The notes beneath the pieces are model-generated. The model was not told the origin of the DNA, searched no databases, and saw nothing but the letters and a program-made list of their open reading frames with translations. Source: Artemia franciscana (lineage: Eukaryota > Arthropoda > Branchiopoda > Anostraca > Artemiidae). From it: a stretch of 64,000 nt of DNA. Shown here in pieces: positions 41,360 to 52,789 of this stretch. The first letter of the stretch is position 1, and every line of letters begins with the position of its first letter. Both the position numbers and the translations under genes were made by a program. Location: contig NC_088867.1 in the NCBI RefSeq assembly GCF_032884065.1, positions 42,871,741 to 42,935,740 on the forward strand, in the 5' to 3' direction.

Positions 41360-44300
41360 TCAGAAAGCACGAGTTTTGATGCTGGACATCAGGCATCAGA
41401 AGATTTAACCACTATATCGGAAGTGCGTCTGAGGTTCGAGTTGAGTGACATTACACCTACGTCCAGCAAACTTCTAGCTTTCTTTCTCTGGCCATGGAAG
41501 CACGTTTTCCTTAGCTTGTTTAACAAGTCAGATCGAGTGGTACTTTCTTATAGCAAACTTAGCGAATAATGTGGCCAATGAGTGTTGGTTCAAAGATGAT
41601 GCGGAAAAGATAGCATCTATTGGCAAGCAGCTCGATACTTCTGCGAAGGCTCGCTTTCTTAACCCGTATGACAGGCAAACTTTGAAGCGGAATTAGGTGA
41701 AGCTGTCTGAACTCCCTTCAGTGACACTCGGTTTACTAATTTTTTCAGAGAAGAAAAGCGAGCATCCTGCCCGTTTGCTCGACTTGACAAAGTTTTTGCA
41801 CGAAACAAGATGGATGTATTTATTTGTCACAGATGACGAGTTAGCAAAGATTGCTGCTGCTAGCCTTAAAAAAGGGGACTATCAGAAGTCAACTGATACA
41901 AAGAGACTTAAAAAATCGATAATAAAAAAAATCGAAAAATCGAGTCAAGTACCATACGCGAAAACAAGCCCATGGTATTCATCAGAAGAGGCAGTGGAAC
42001 AGGAGCAAGCCGCTACTCTCCCTTTGGAAGCATCCCTAAACAAGTCAACAAAGAGGATAAATAAGGAAAGAGGAAAAAGAGAACACAATTGAAGAATAAA
42101 ATTGTACTCGCTGTGAGGAATCCAAGAATCCACCAAGCAAGCCCAGGAAAATCTGCAGCTCGGCACGGGCTACTGCTGTCTAAGCAGGACAATATTTGTG
42201 GCCTAGCCTCCTTTCAGGGGTCATGTCTATTTAAACTTGTTTCAATAGAAATGATCAGGAAGAAATAAAGATCAAAGTATGAAGAATGCAAGAGTCTTGC
42301 GACGTTTTTACACGAGAATCACACCAGTTTATGTAAGGAAACTGATTCGATTTTGTCTATGTACACGGGGGACAACCTTTTAGAAATCTATTTGTATGGA
42401 CCAATTGCCATGGCCTGCTTTAAGGAACTTTTTCTGATTCAATATGCAGTTAACAGACTTTCTGACAAAGTAAGATTCAGGGAAAGAAATGCATCTCAGG
42501 CATATTCAAATCTTTGCTTGCTACTTAGAGAAATGATAGAAAGCTGCACAAATGAAAGTAACACGATTGTTGTGAAGTTTAGAAAGCTATTTCTGCAAGC
42601 AGTGTTGCGAAACAAAATAAATCCCAAGTGCAAGTCTCGGGAAATCCGGCTTCTCGGTGAATATTTCAAGACACTGAGCTATGTCAATGAGACTATGGGA
42701 GCTCGGGGTAGACTTCGTATTCTGCCCTCTCGAGCATGAGTCAATTAATTGATCGAAACTGAAGTAGAAAATGGAACAACAGTCAAACATTCGTTAGCAG
42801 CAGCTGATTGCGTTGGGGTAGGCGCAACAGTCAGGAGGTCGAGATTAACCAGATGAGAAAAGCTGGGACGTTGAATGTGGAATACATACACTTAATTAAT
42901 TGCAACGGCCTATAAGCTGATTTAACACAGTTGCGGCGGTCTTTAAACCGAGCTTAGATTGGCCATGCTTTCCTTTGCCCTGCGTTAGAGCCGAAGGATA
43001 TTGATCCCATTTTTGTTTTTGTCCACAGCGATTCAAAATCATACTGGATGACATGGTTTGTGAAATCTCAGCTTGAATATTCAGCTGAATTGTACATGTT
43101 GAAATAAGAAGCTGACGAATCCAGCCTTTTGCAGCTGCTAGGTAAATTAAAACCAACAATACATAGGCCTATTTCGAACATAAAGACTGACGAAGAACTT
43201 GAAGCGAGGGAAAATATTGAAGAACTTCACCACAGATGGAAGTGACAATATGAATGTTGAATCTCAGTGCAGCCATTCAGTAGATCTTGACTCGCAAGAT
43301 GATTCAGACAAAAGAGAAGAATCGGAAGTTGATTCATCTTCAGCAATTTTAAGGAGATTATAATTCAGCATGCGTAAAATCCATAACGTTCCGGATGAGC
43401 ATAAAGTTCCTACTTTACAAATAGAATTGGAAGATGTTCTCAAGGGCATTCCGACTGATCCTGAGACATTTTCGAGCATGGTCAGAAAGGAAGTCAAAGA
43501 TCGAGAAGGGGTTGAACTCCAGAAATTCTGAACTATAGATGAGAATCTCTATCAAGTAGCCCAAAAAGAAATATCGCTATGAAACAAGGACCTTCTTCAC
43601 CTCCCTCCTCTTCTCGATGCTTTTCATTTACAGTGGGATATATTTAAGACGGTCACGTCCGTTTTTGATGAAGCGCAACTCCGGCAAATGTTGGTCACGG
43701 TTGGATATTTCGATGAAAAGGAGTATTCGTTTATCAAGGAAGCTAAAAATGTACAAAGGTCACAGTACTCCTTGTAAGAACTATGGTACAGCCTCCAAGT
43801 TGAGATTATTCATTTCTTTGTTACAGAGGAAATCTATATCCTTTACGCTTCCAGCGTCTATTAGCAGACTTTTAGGAATGTTACAGAAAGTTTGAAGGTT
43901 GGCGTACTCGACACGGAAAAGTTGACCATCACCTCTCCCTTTGGGGCATTCTTTTCTATAAGTCTGTAATGTCAGCTACGGCTGCATGGGATTCAAAACG
44001 AACGGAAAACTGGCATTTGTACATGACTAGCATGAAAACATCTGAGACTGAAGTCCCTGGGTTTTTGCCAAAATTTTAGTTTCAAACGCCCCAACTACCA
44101 AGAATCCGTTCTTGAGCATCTGTGTGAAATCGCTTCTTTTTCGCCTTACATGAAAGAAAAGTGTAGGCAAGGAGTAACAAAACTCACCCAGTTTATAGTG
44201 TCCTCCCAGTCCTTCCACGTAAAACGGATAATTCTGTCAAGAAAAAAATTGGCATTACGGAACTTAGCAAAAAGTAAAAACGAGACTATGTACCGAAGTT

Positions 44301-45880
44301 AGGGAAGGATAGTTAAAAGAGGGAGTCATCAGTTTTGCATCCCTACTCCCGTCCCGCAGCTTTTGCCTCTACAAAAGATAAGCCGGTAATCAGGAAGAAG
44401 CACGTTCGCCGAGAAATATTGAACGCCACTTGTAAGTTCGTTACTAGTGAAAGTGAGCCTAAAGTTGTGATTTATGATAGAATGCAACTCCTTTTCAGGA
44501 ATCTTGTCGCAGGAGCTCAGACCCTCGAGGAATACTGCAATGACTTCTTAAATAGATTTATCTTCCCGCTAGCTAATGATCTTCTAGAAGAAATAAGAAT
44601 ATTTGTTCTTGCGTTCGACAAGCCTTGCTACCAATCGGGTGGAAATGCGTTTACTCAGGGAAAGCGTTCTTCTAAGGATGAATTTTCTCGGTTCTTGAAG
44701 GTTATTGATACAGACATTAGCGATTCTTTTCTCTGATTAATTCCTTCCAATCAAGACGATAATGGCCTCTCGTGACTTTCACTATAGCCTGATCTACGCT
44801 ATGTGTCACCATCTTCAGGGGAGGAAAAACGTTATTGTCAGACGTCATGGGATAAAGAACCTGCAAGTCATTGTGGACGGCTATAAACAAGAAAGTGAAG
44901 CAATAATTTGAGCCACATAAACTGCTTTCCACGTGTAAAATGAAGGAAACGTCTCAGTCGATCAAAAAATCGAGTTTGCTAACAGTCATGCAGAAGCAGA
45001 CAATTATTTTCTACATTTGGAGGATTGGTGCCAGTTCGGATACAAAGCGTTTCCGTATTGTCACTATTGATACAGATGTTTTCCTTTTTTTGCTTCTTGT
45101 ATTCAGAAATATCGATGAAAAGTGCCCTGGCATCAATATTTCCGCTGATTTCCTTGGAAAAGCTTGAAAGCCCCTTTACGTCAAGAATGTCTACGCAATA
45201 CGTGAAATATTTCAAAAAACTGTCCTTGACAGTCGATTTTATTCGCTTCAGTTTGCACCGGAATCGGTTGTAACCAGTTTCGTGATAGGTGGAGCTATGG
45301 ATTATATGAATGGCTTTGGAATAGAAAATTCTTTCAAAACCATCGTCGAGCACATTCAAAAGGATTTAATTGCTAGAATACCTGACCGGGGAAATCTCTA
45401 TTAATAAGGACGCTTACGATGTGTTCGTTAACATGATGTATATAACCAACAATCAACAATTGTTCCCAGAAATTTACTCAAAGCCTGATGCAGATATTAG
45501 AAAATGGAAAAGTCCGGGACCTTTATCAAAAATATTATCAAACCAAAAGGAAAAGCTGGACAAGTCAAAGAGGACACTAAGTTCAGCATGTCGTTGAATT
45601 TGTGTAAAAAGATTTACGATGCCCCCCTTCTTCCACGTGAAGAAATACGATACAAACTGTGGGTGAAGTTGGATCAGGAAAAGTGGCTACCATCAGAAGC
45701 ATGTACTTTCCAAAGATTGCTTAGGGATAAGTACATCATTCATATTTGGCAAGACCTATATTTCACCCACCCTGATTCTCTTGATCTTCAAGACTACGGG
45801 TTGAAGTCCGATTCCCTTGACTTGAGGGACAACCGGATTGGATATTTACTCTTATTTCAAAGACAGAGATAAGATGCAAG
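41360..45880 (+). pseudogene. Broken copy of an unclassified large gene or element
   Basis: A 4.5-kb stretch on the + strand has much higher coding character than its surroundings but is broken in many places. Recognisable pieces include RLLDLTKFLHETRWMYLFVTDDELAKIA, ILNATCKFVTSESEPKVVIYDRMQLLFRNL, and near the end RYKLWVKLDQEKWLPSEACTFQRLLRDKYIIHIWQDLY. An acidic EAD motif and a later TIDTDVFLF motif lie in the second half. That combination recalls large uncharacterised animal proteins with EAD..DTDV motifs and a KLPP-type C-terminal block; linking them to FEN1/PIN-like nucleases is my inference. I cannot say whether it is a host pseudogene or part of a mobile element. No terminal repeats were found. 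It appears non-functional. Confidence 0.5.
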
Positions 45881-47149
45881 ATAACGGATGGCTTCAAATC
45901 CAATGAACTCGGTTGCCATATGGGTCTATCTTAATGTCTTTATTGCATCGTATATACAAGTACTCTGTACTTGCTGTGTTTGTATTGGTAAAATCCATTA
46001 AAAATTTCAAACAATAATTTCTTCTCTAGTATAGGTTAGTTCGAATGCACAGAGGAATACCATCAGTGCGTTCCGAACCTTAAATGCAGTTAAGTCAACG
46101 TAGTTCTCACTAAAGTTCTGTTGAACAGTCCTGAGCGCTAAAAGTTAATGGATCCATATAAGTTTGACAAAATGTTACCTTCTTACTTTAAAAATCATTA
46201 ATTGTTATTACTCATTTATTTAAAAATGTATTTATTAATATATTATATATATTTATATTCTACTATTTTTATATTACATTACTATGTATTATAATATTAT
46301 TATTACTCTATCATTATTACATAAAATATTATTATATTTATACTAGCATTTATTACATTAATTCTTGACTGTACTGTTTAGAAATGTATTTAAGGATCAG
46401 ATCACGCTTATATACTGCAACCGAATTCACAAGATTTTTATGTAAATTGACCAAAAGTGTAGCAACGACAATAGTTCATAAAAGGAAACCCTACTGCCTA
46501 TTGCTTACGTATAGTATTTGTTATTAGGAAGTAAACAGAAATTTTTCGGAGAGGAGAATTTTCTCTGGGGGAATTTTCGGTGGTGGGATGTGGGGGATGC
46601 CCCCTTTTTGCTAAAGTATGACCTTGCATCCCAATCCTTTACGAACAACAACTAAAATCTTTCCAAAATTAATCCTTTTTTTTCAAAATTAAGGTCTTAA
46701 CGAATTTTCTCAAACTTCTGACTTATCTAGATCGTTTTTTTAGGCGAGAATATCCCAGGGTACCAATTTTTCCGAAAAAATATAGAGCCGTTTTCGAGAA
46801 AAAAAATAAGTAAATATACAATTATAGCTCTTTTATAAAGAAAAAATATATATATGCAGGAAATTTAATGGTAGGAAATTTCATTTTTTGTTAAAAAACA
46901 AAAACAATATATATGGTAATTTAAGATTTTTGCACGTACTTTTCCTCTTGTCATATGAACAAATGGAATATTTTATTAGCGAGTAATGATGGTGAGGAAT
47001 GGGGATGGAAAATAAGCTAATCTGTCTTCTGAGCAGAGCCAGAATACGGTAAAATTGCTCTGTTCAGGCATTTTTCGACTATTTTCTGAAATAAACGGAA
47101 TTTAAAATCCTATAGTCTGATCTTCAAAGAAGACTGTTCATGTACTTAC
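45881..47149. other. AT-rich spacer downstream of the known CTDNEP1 exons
   Basis: 46195-46345 is almost pure A/T. 46540-46610 carries G-rich repeat-like text. The last CTDNEP1 exon (expected to encode [11 protein letters not shown]...HRLW) was looked for on the - strand and not found. Confidence 0.5.
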
Positions 47150-47378
47150 TAGGATAGGCTCTATATGCCCCAGGCGAGTTATCGATTATAAATACACTGG
47201 TGAGATCTGGATGTATTAACGAGAGATCTTTTGTATATGATCCAAAATCTTGAGTACAATGTTGTCTATAATAACGTCGTCTTAAAACTCCTCTGTTATT
47301 GTCAAGTTTGTCTGCTACGGCAGCGCCATATATTTCCATACTGGCCGTAAATACAACTAATTCATACCATTGAGCTAC
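47150..47378 (-). CDS. CTDNEP1: CTDNEP1 (Dullard) exon: C-terminal half of the phosphatase fold
   Basis: On the - strand the exon follows TAG at 47381-47379 and ends before GTAAGT (47149-47144), 229 nt. It encodes [67 protein letters not shown]. These carry HAD motif II (FTAS), the motif III Lys (TKDLS) and the motif IV acidic cluster (IDNSPGAY). It is nearly identical to insect and vertebrate Dullard at these places. It joins in phase 0 to the upstream exon, and its single trailing base leaves an Asn-type codon to be completed by the next exon, which was not found. Confidence 0.95.
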
Positions 47379-47649
47379 CTATAAAATGAAAAAGCACAAA
47401 AATACAAGGCAATTTGCATGTAAAGTCTAATTTAAGTCTGATCTAGGTAGTGAATGGGCTTTGAAAGTATTTGAAGAGACCATAAATACATGCAGGAATT
47501 AAAAGTTTCAACGAAATTGCATAGAAAGCCCCCCCCCCCAATAAAAAACATGGGGAAAGTGCAATAAATGTGTCAGCACTCAGTCGTCTAGGCCTAGAAA
47601 TTATCTTCATTTTGATGTGTAACCACACTAAATGCTTCCTCCTATAGAC

Positions 47650-49300
47650 TTGCCTTAGACCTTAGATCCTGCTGTGCCGCCAGAGGCACACAGGGCATCC
47701 ACAAAGACCCCCAGTCGTCCCGCACGTGCGCCAGTGCCAAAACATATTCCCATTGGGGTCGTATAGTCGTGTGAATATTTGTCAGGTCCCGTCTATATCT
47801 GTGACACAAGGTGTCTTTTGGTCGACCTCTCCTATGGTTTCCCTGAGAGTGCCATTCGTAGATCTGTCTTGGGATCATATCGTCCTTCGTACGGATCACG
47901 TGTCCAAGGTGGGGATCACGCCACCTTCGTTGCCGAATGACATACATAATCATGGGCTGGCCTGAGATGGATCGGACTTTCTAGTTTGTGACGTGATCTC
48001 TCCAGTCGATATTCAGAATCCTCTGAAGGCAATTGTTTTCAAAGACAAGAATCCTTCTCTCTTGTTGTTGAATTGAATTCCAGCACTCACTGCTGTAGAG
48101 GAGTCCGGAAAGGACATTGCTATTAAATAGTCTCATTTTTAATTTTGTAGAATACTTTTTCGATCGCCATTGTGGTTTTAGTCGGTTAAAAGCTCCACTG
48201 GCTTGCCCTATCCTCAACTGTACTTCCCGCTCACTTGACCCCGAATTTTCCAGCATGTTGCTGAGGTACCTGAGCTCTACGACCTGCTGGACGGTTGAAT
48301 CTTCACAATTTATGTTCAGAGGGTAATTAGTTGTTGCTATGCTCTTTGTCTTCTCTGTGTTAATCTTGAGCCCAAGTCGGCCAGCATTTTCACGGATAGT
48401 ATTGAGGAGATCCTGGAGATTGGTCTTGTTATTTTCCATCAAGGCAATATCGTCAGCAAAATCCAGATCGGCTAGATGCTTGCCTTCTCCAATTGGGATG
48501 CCAAACCCTGTACAATCAAGGAGTATGTGGTCGACAACAAGAACAAAGAAGAACGGAGAAAGAACACAACCTTGTTTTACGCCGGATATGATACGGAAAT
48601 ATCTAGTTTTTCCTTCTTGGGTTCAAACAGAGCATTCTGTGTCTTCATATAATGCAACAATTAGGGCCACTATTTTATAAGGATTTTTTTAAAGTTTTTC
48701 TTTTTTTTTAGTTTTTTTTTCTTTCTTAGTTTTTTTTAGTTTTTATCTTTTTAGTTTTTTTTACCTTTTTTATTTTTTTCTTCTTTTTTTAGTTTTCTTT
48801 TTTTCTTTATTTTTTAGGTTTTTCCTTTTTTTATAGAAGATAGTGTAACAGACCGACAGTACATTTTTATTTATATAAATTCCATAGTATTGCAAGATTT
48901 TCCATAGCGAGTCTTGGTCGATGGAGTCGAAGGCTTTCTCCAAGTCCACGAAAATCAGGTACATTTTTTCTCGCCATTCATTGCATCATTCATTAAGCGC
49001 AATAGATAGGAGACTGATGACCTTCCAGTTGTCACAATTTGTTGCGTCTTCTTTCTTGAAAAGTTTGATGAGTGTACCTTTTGTCCAATCGTTGGGTACC
49101 TTTTCAAGCTTCCAGATGCTACCAAAAAGTTTAAGCCACACATCCATACAGGTATTTAGTGATATTTCGATCATTTTGGCTGTTATTCTGTCAGTTCCGA
49201 CTGCTCTACCATTCTTAAGCTTGCGGAATGCCTGCCGAACTTCTACAACGCAAGGTGACCAACCCCTACTCCCGTCCCCATACTCGAAGAGTAATAGTCG
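47650..49300 (-). mobile_element. RTE-like LINE, RT and C-terminal region
   Basis: Read on the - strand: EVRQAFRKLKNGRAVGTDRITAKMIE, WKLEKVPNDWTKGTLIKLFKKED, YLIFVDLEKAFDSIDQDSL, then a T/A-rich interruption (48683-48840 on +). IISGVKQGCVLSPFFFVLVVDHILL and LDFADDIALMENN with the catalytic FADD follow, then GLKINTEKTKS and LLYSSECWNSIQQQERRILVFENNCLQRILNIDWRDHVTN. The end is a shifted RRWRDPHLGHVIRTKDDMIPRQ block. The endonuclease is absent. It is a different subfamily from the (TAG)n LINE, though its RT and C-terminal layout is the same. Several frame breaks; inactive. Confidence 0.85.
48683..48840. repeat. T-rich low-complexity tract inside the LINE
   Basis: About 160 bp of TTTTTAGTTTTTTTTCTTTC-like sequence separates two RT motifs of the LINE, replacing or expanding within its coding region. 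Confidence 0.8.
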
Positions 49301-50064
49301 AAATTACTAATTTTCACGTTAGACTTTATAAAAAAAAGAACATACACAAAAAAAAATCTAATGACAGAAAGCCATATGGATTTAATTAGGCCAAGGTTTA
49401 TTTGTCTAGACTGTACATGTGTATTTGACTAAGCCTAAGAAGAGACAAGCTGGATAAATTTAACTTCTATACTCCTGTATTATAAATTGACTGGTCATTA
49501 CATCTCAAAAAGTCTAGTTTCGATTACACTCTATCGGTTTTGGTCAATGTTGAACATCAAGCACATTGAGGATCATTGAGAATACCTTTATTCTCTAATA
49601 CCTTTCAATCCTGTTTCAATCTCACCTTTTCAATCTCTTGTATAACTCAGAAAGCGAGTTTTAAATATATTTTCATCCTTTTGAACTTTATGGATTATAC
49701 TTTTGAAGTGAGATATGCTCAATTCTATACAAAACCTTATGGTACAATGTGCACGATGTGTAAATTTTGAACAATAGCAATAAGCCCTATGGCTTGGAAC
49801 CAACTGACATTTTTGTTGACTTAGTTCAAGACCACCTCCTTCCACCTCGTAGTGACCAAATTTAACCCCTTCACTGGAAAAACAAGTTCTGGATAACCAT
49901 TAGACAGACACTGTATATTGTGTATCTTAATCAAGAATTTAGATGAGACATTTGACCTTTACTTAAAAAACAGTTTTTCTTCTAATTCTTTTTTCAATTA
50001 TTTAAATCTCACTTTATTAAGAACACATTTCTCGCTATTATTTATTAAACTTCATATTTCTTAC

Positions 50065-50255
50065 TGTGTCCAAGAAAAAGTCCACATGAGGCCTCTTATG
50101 AACAAAGAACCTTACAGGATGCCTGTCAATTGTTACTCTAAGCACAAAATCAGGAGGAGTTCCTGGCTTAACAATTTGTCTCATCACTCCATCGTGGTGT
50201 GAGTGAATTAATGTTTCATCCAAATCTAAAATTAAAATCTTCTTTTTCACAAGCC
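50065..50255 (-). CDS. CTDNEP1: CTDNEP1 exon: catalytic DLDET motif
   Basis: CTDNEP1 is a membrane-anchored Ser/Thr phosphatase of the nuclear envelope/ER that dephosphorylates lipin. This 191-nt exon starts after TTTTTTCAG (AG at 50257-50256) and ends before GTAAGA (50064). It encodes (G)[38 protein letters not shown], then [29 protein letters not shown] contains the nucleophilic Asp and the second Asp of the D-x-D-x-T signature of FCP/SCP phosphatases. HSHHDG and [10 protein letters not shown] are Dullard-specific. The two leading bases complete a Gly codon with the upstream exon. Confidence 0.96.
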
Positions 50256-51663
50256 CTGAAAAAAATTAGCATAAATTAATTATAATTTGAATACACCATA
50301 CTTTCACACAGAGATTATGGTACCTAATATTGGATTGACCCCCCTCCCCCCCCAAAAAAAAACCTTGAAAATTACCCTCCTCCCCCAAAAAATGTCCGAC
50401 TTTTAAAAACGTAACAAAATAGATACCCCTCCTCCCTGAACAAAAATCCTGGGTATGTCCTTGATGAGTGGCTTTGTTTATAATATGGTATGTTTTTAAA
50501 AGATCAAGTTCTAATTTTTCGGATCTTCAGCAGTTCTTATTCCCTGGAAGCCATAAATAAAATACAGAGAGAAACCTTTCAGATATGATCAAAGTATATT
50601 GAGGTGATGCTGTGTGGTGTACAGCAGGAACAGGTGTTTTCACACCTCACCTGGCATCTGAAATTCAGGGTTCTAAGGGATTATTTTACATTGAGCATCC
50701 CATATTCACAGCAATTAAGCTTGCACAGTCACTTAACTGACCCTCACCCCAAGCCAAAGGACTGGCAACATCAGGATTATAGCCCCAGCCAAAAGACATA
50801 AGATTAAAAGCCCAGCATGTCATTCACTCAATTAAGGTGGCTCCAAGATTGAGGCATAATCCCAGTAATACAACACATTGTATTGTTTCAATAGCAAAAA
50901 TTAGATTATATGTAATTACAGCTATAATAAAGTTTGGGGAGAGATAAGGGCGTTGATTCATTTCTGTTAATTTGACATAAAACAGATGCAAATTTGCTCA
51001 CACCTTTTCTAAATTTTTCAGACAATGAACCTTGTTTTCAACAGCATTAACAAATTAGTTATTCACTAAAAAAAAATCAATATAAAACACAACTTTGTAT
51101 TTTGCCTCATATTTAATATGCTTCAAAAACTTACATATCATTAAAAGCAGCATAACAAAACTAGACATGAATTGTGAGCATTTCTATCTATGTGACTCAG
51201 TAAAAAGACTAACAATTATTTTCACCTTGCTCTTTTTCCATAGAGACAGGAATTCTAAATTTCTTCATAGGATACAAAATGGCAAGTAACTTTATACAAA
51301 TACTCATTAAAAGCATAATTCAGAGGAGCATTTTCTGATATTTACATTTATATATTCTTACTTCAAGCTTTCATATTACAAGTTCAAAAAAAAATGTTGG
51401 GACATCAATTAGATGAACCAGGTTCTGGCTTTTTCAAACTAAAAATGAATAATTACCATTCAGCAGAGCTTCTTAGTTGTTTTTTTAACTTGTCCATTCT
51501 TACTTCAATGCTTGTATGCTATATGATAAAATAATAGTATGCACCTACATGAATCAACAACTTGATCAAATGAACTAAGGACAATTTTCTTTTTTTTAAC
51601 AAGAAAATATAGCTTTCAGAGATTAAGTTCTAGATTTTCAAATCAATAGAGGTTTTAACTTAC
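50256..51663 (-). other. CTDNEP1: CTDNEP1 intron
   Basis: A 1.4-kb intron, GTAAGT donor and TTCAG acceptor. It includes a C/A-rich MITE-like fragment at about 50339-50465 (ACAAAAATCCTGGGTATGTCC). Nothing else is recognised. Confidence 0.85.
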
Positions 51664-51730
51664 CCAGTCTGTGCTTTGACAAGGGTGATAAATGATAACT
51701 TTCGTATTTGACACTTTGATGCTGAATGAG
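51664..51730 (-). CDS. CTDNEP1: CTDNEP1 short exon between membrane anchor and phosphatase
   Basis: A 67-nt exon between TTTCTAG (AG at 51732-51731) and GTAAGT (51663-51658). It encodes LIQHQSVKYESYHLSPLSKHRL plus the first base of Gly. It aligns with human [23 protein letters not shown], the linker just after the N-terminal membrane helix. The reading phase fits the next exon exactly. It is too short to show up as an open frame and was found by family knowledge. The exon with the membrane helix was not found upstream, so the next intron is long or the exon is off the right edge. Confidence 0.9.
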
Positions 51731-52039
51731 CTAGAAAGAGAAACTTTTGTTATGCCAATAGAAGTTAAATAAAATACATAAAGATTGCTTAGTTGCACTA
51801 ATCAATACTTCAGTATACTCAGCTAAATAAAAGATTAGACTGCACTCCCCCTACCCCCCTTATTGATAATATACATTTACTTTTCCAGGTGTTTGCTTGT
51901 ATATCTAGCATATTGGAGAGTTTTCTGTGTGGTACTGTTTCTTCAATTTTAAAGTGAGAAAAATTACATTTAGGTTGCTCTTTTTACCAACCAATAACTG
52001 TCTCTTCACTTTGAGTTAACTTTTTTAATAAGTATTGTA
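51731..52039. other. Spacer upstream of the recognised CTDNEP1 exons
   Basis: AT-rich, probably intronic; nothing recognised. Confidence 0.4.
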
Positions 52040-52610
52040 ACTAATAACATGTGTGATGAAGACAACAAGTTTGGTTTTCATCCCAGAGTAGGTTGTCAGC
52101 ATGCACATTGTGTATGATCTTCTTTCCTTCTTGAAAATTCTTCTAAGGGAAAATGTATTGATCTTTATCTTTTAGATCTATCAAAAGCATTAGATGATGT
52201 ATGTCTTAGTCAGTTTTTTTTTCTGTTCTTCATTTAATGGTGTCAGTCTTTCTGTTATATTACTTCTTCATTATTGGTTTTCTAATTATTTACTTTGGTT
52301 GAAATTGGTGTAAACAACTATTATTAGTGTGAAAACAGGATTGAGGCAAGGTGGTGTTTTATCTTTCATCCTATTTAACACATGTATTTCCAGGTGCTGG
52401 CTAATGTTTTGGCAGCTTATGTATATGGTTTTTCTGATGTTTCATTTTTTCTCAATGGTGATGACTTGCTTTTTAAGAGCTATATTAAAACTAATCATTC
52501 TAATATGGTTTCTCTTGTTACTACTTCTATGTAGGCCTTTTTTTAACATAGATGAATGTGAATTTCTTTCTTTTGGCAAAATTTCTAGTAAAACATAGTT
52601 TGAACAGGCT
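52040..52610 (+). pseudogene. LINE reverse-transcriptase scrap
   Basis: Broken frames give NKFGFHPRVGCQHAHCV and DLYLLDLSKALDDV (RT motifs with the AFD-type core changed to ALDD), then TGLRQGGVLSFILFNTCIS (the G.RQG..LS...FN motif). The later YADD region is degraded. It is unlike the neighbouring LINEs and probably from another family. Short and inactive. Confidence 0.6.
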
Positions 52611-52789
52611 CTACTTAACTCTCAAATATCATTCATTTATATTGCTTCTGATATTTTCCACCTTCTTAAGCAAAAATAATTTTAAAAATCTTGATTAATT
52701 ATTTAAAATTTTGTAAATTTTTGTTGTTTCTTGCGCCTTGGACAGAGATCTTGCTTCTTATTAGGAAATTTCTTGGTCCTAATTTGACC

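Larger units (their letters stand above)
47379..50064 (-). other. CTDNEP1: CTDNEP1 intron containing a LINE
   Basis: A 2.7-kb intron (GTAAGA donor at 50064, TAG acceptor at 47379). An RTE-like LINE in the same orientation fills 47650-49300. 49300-50064 holds no recognised feature. Confidence 0.85.
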
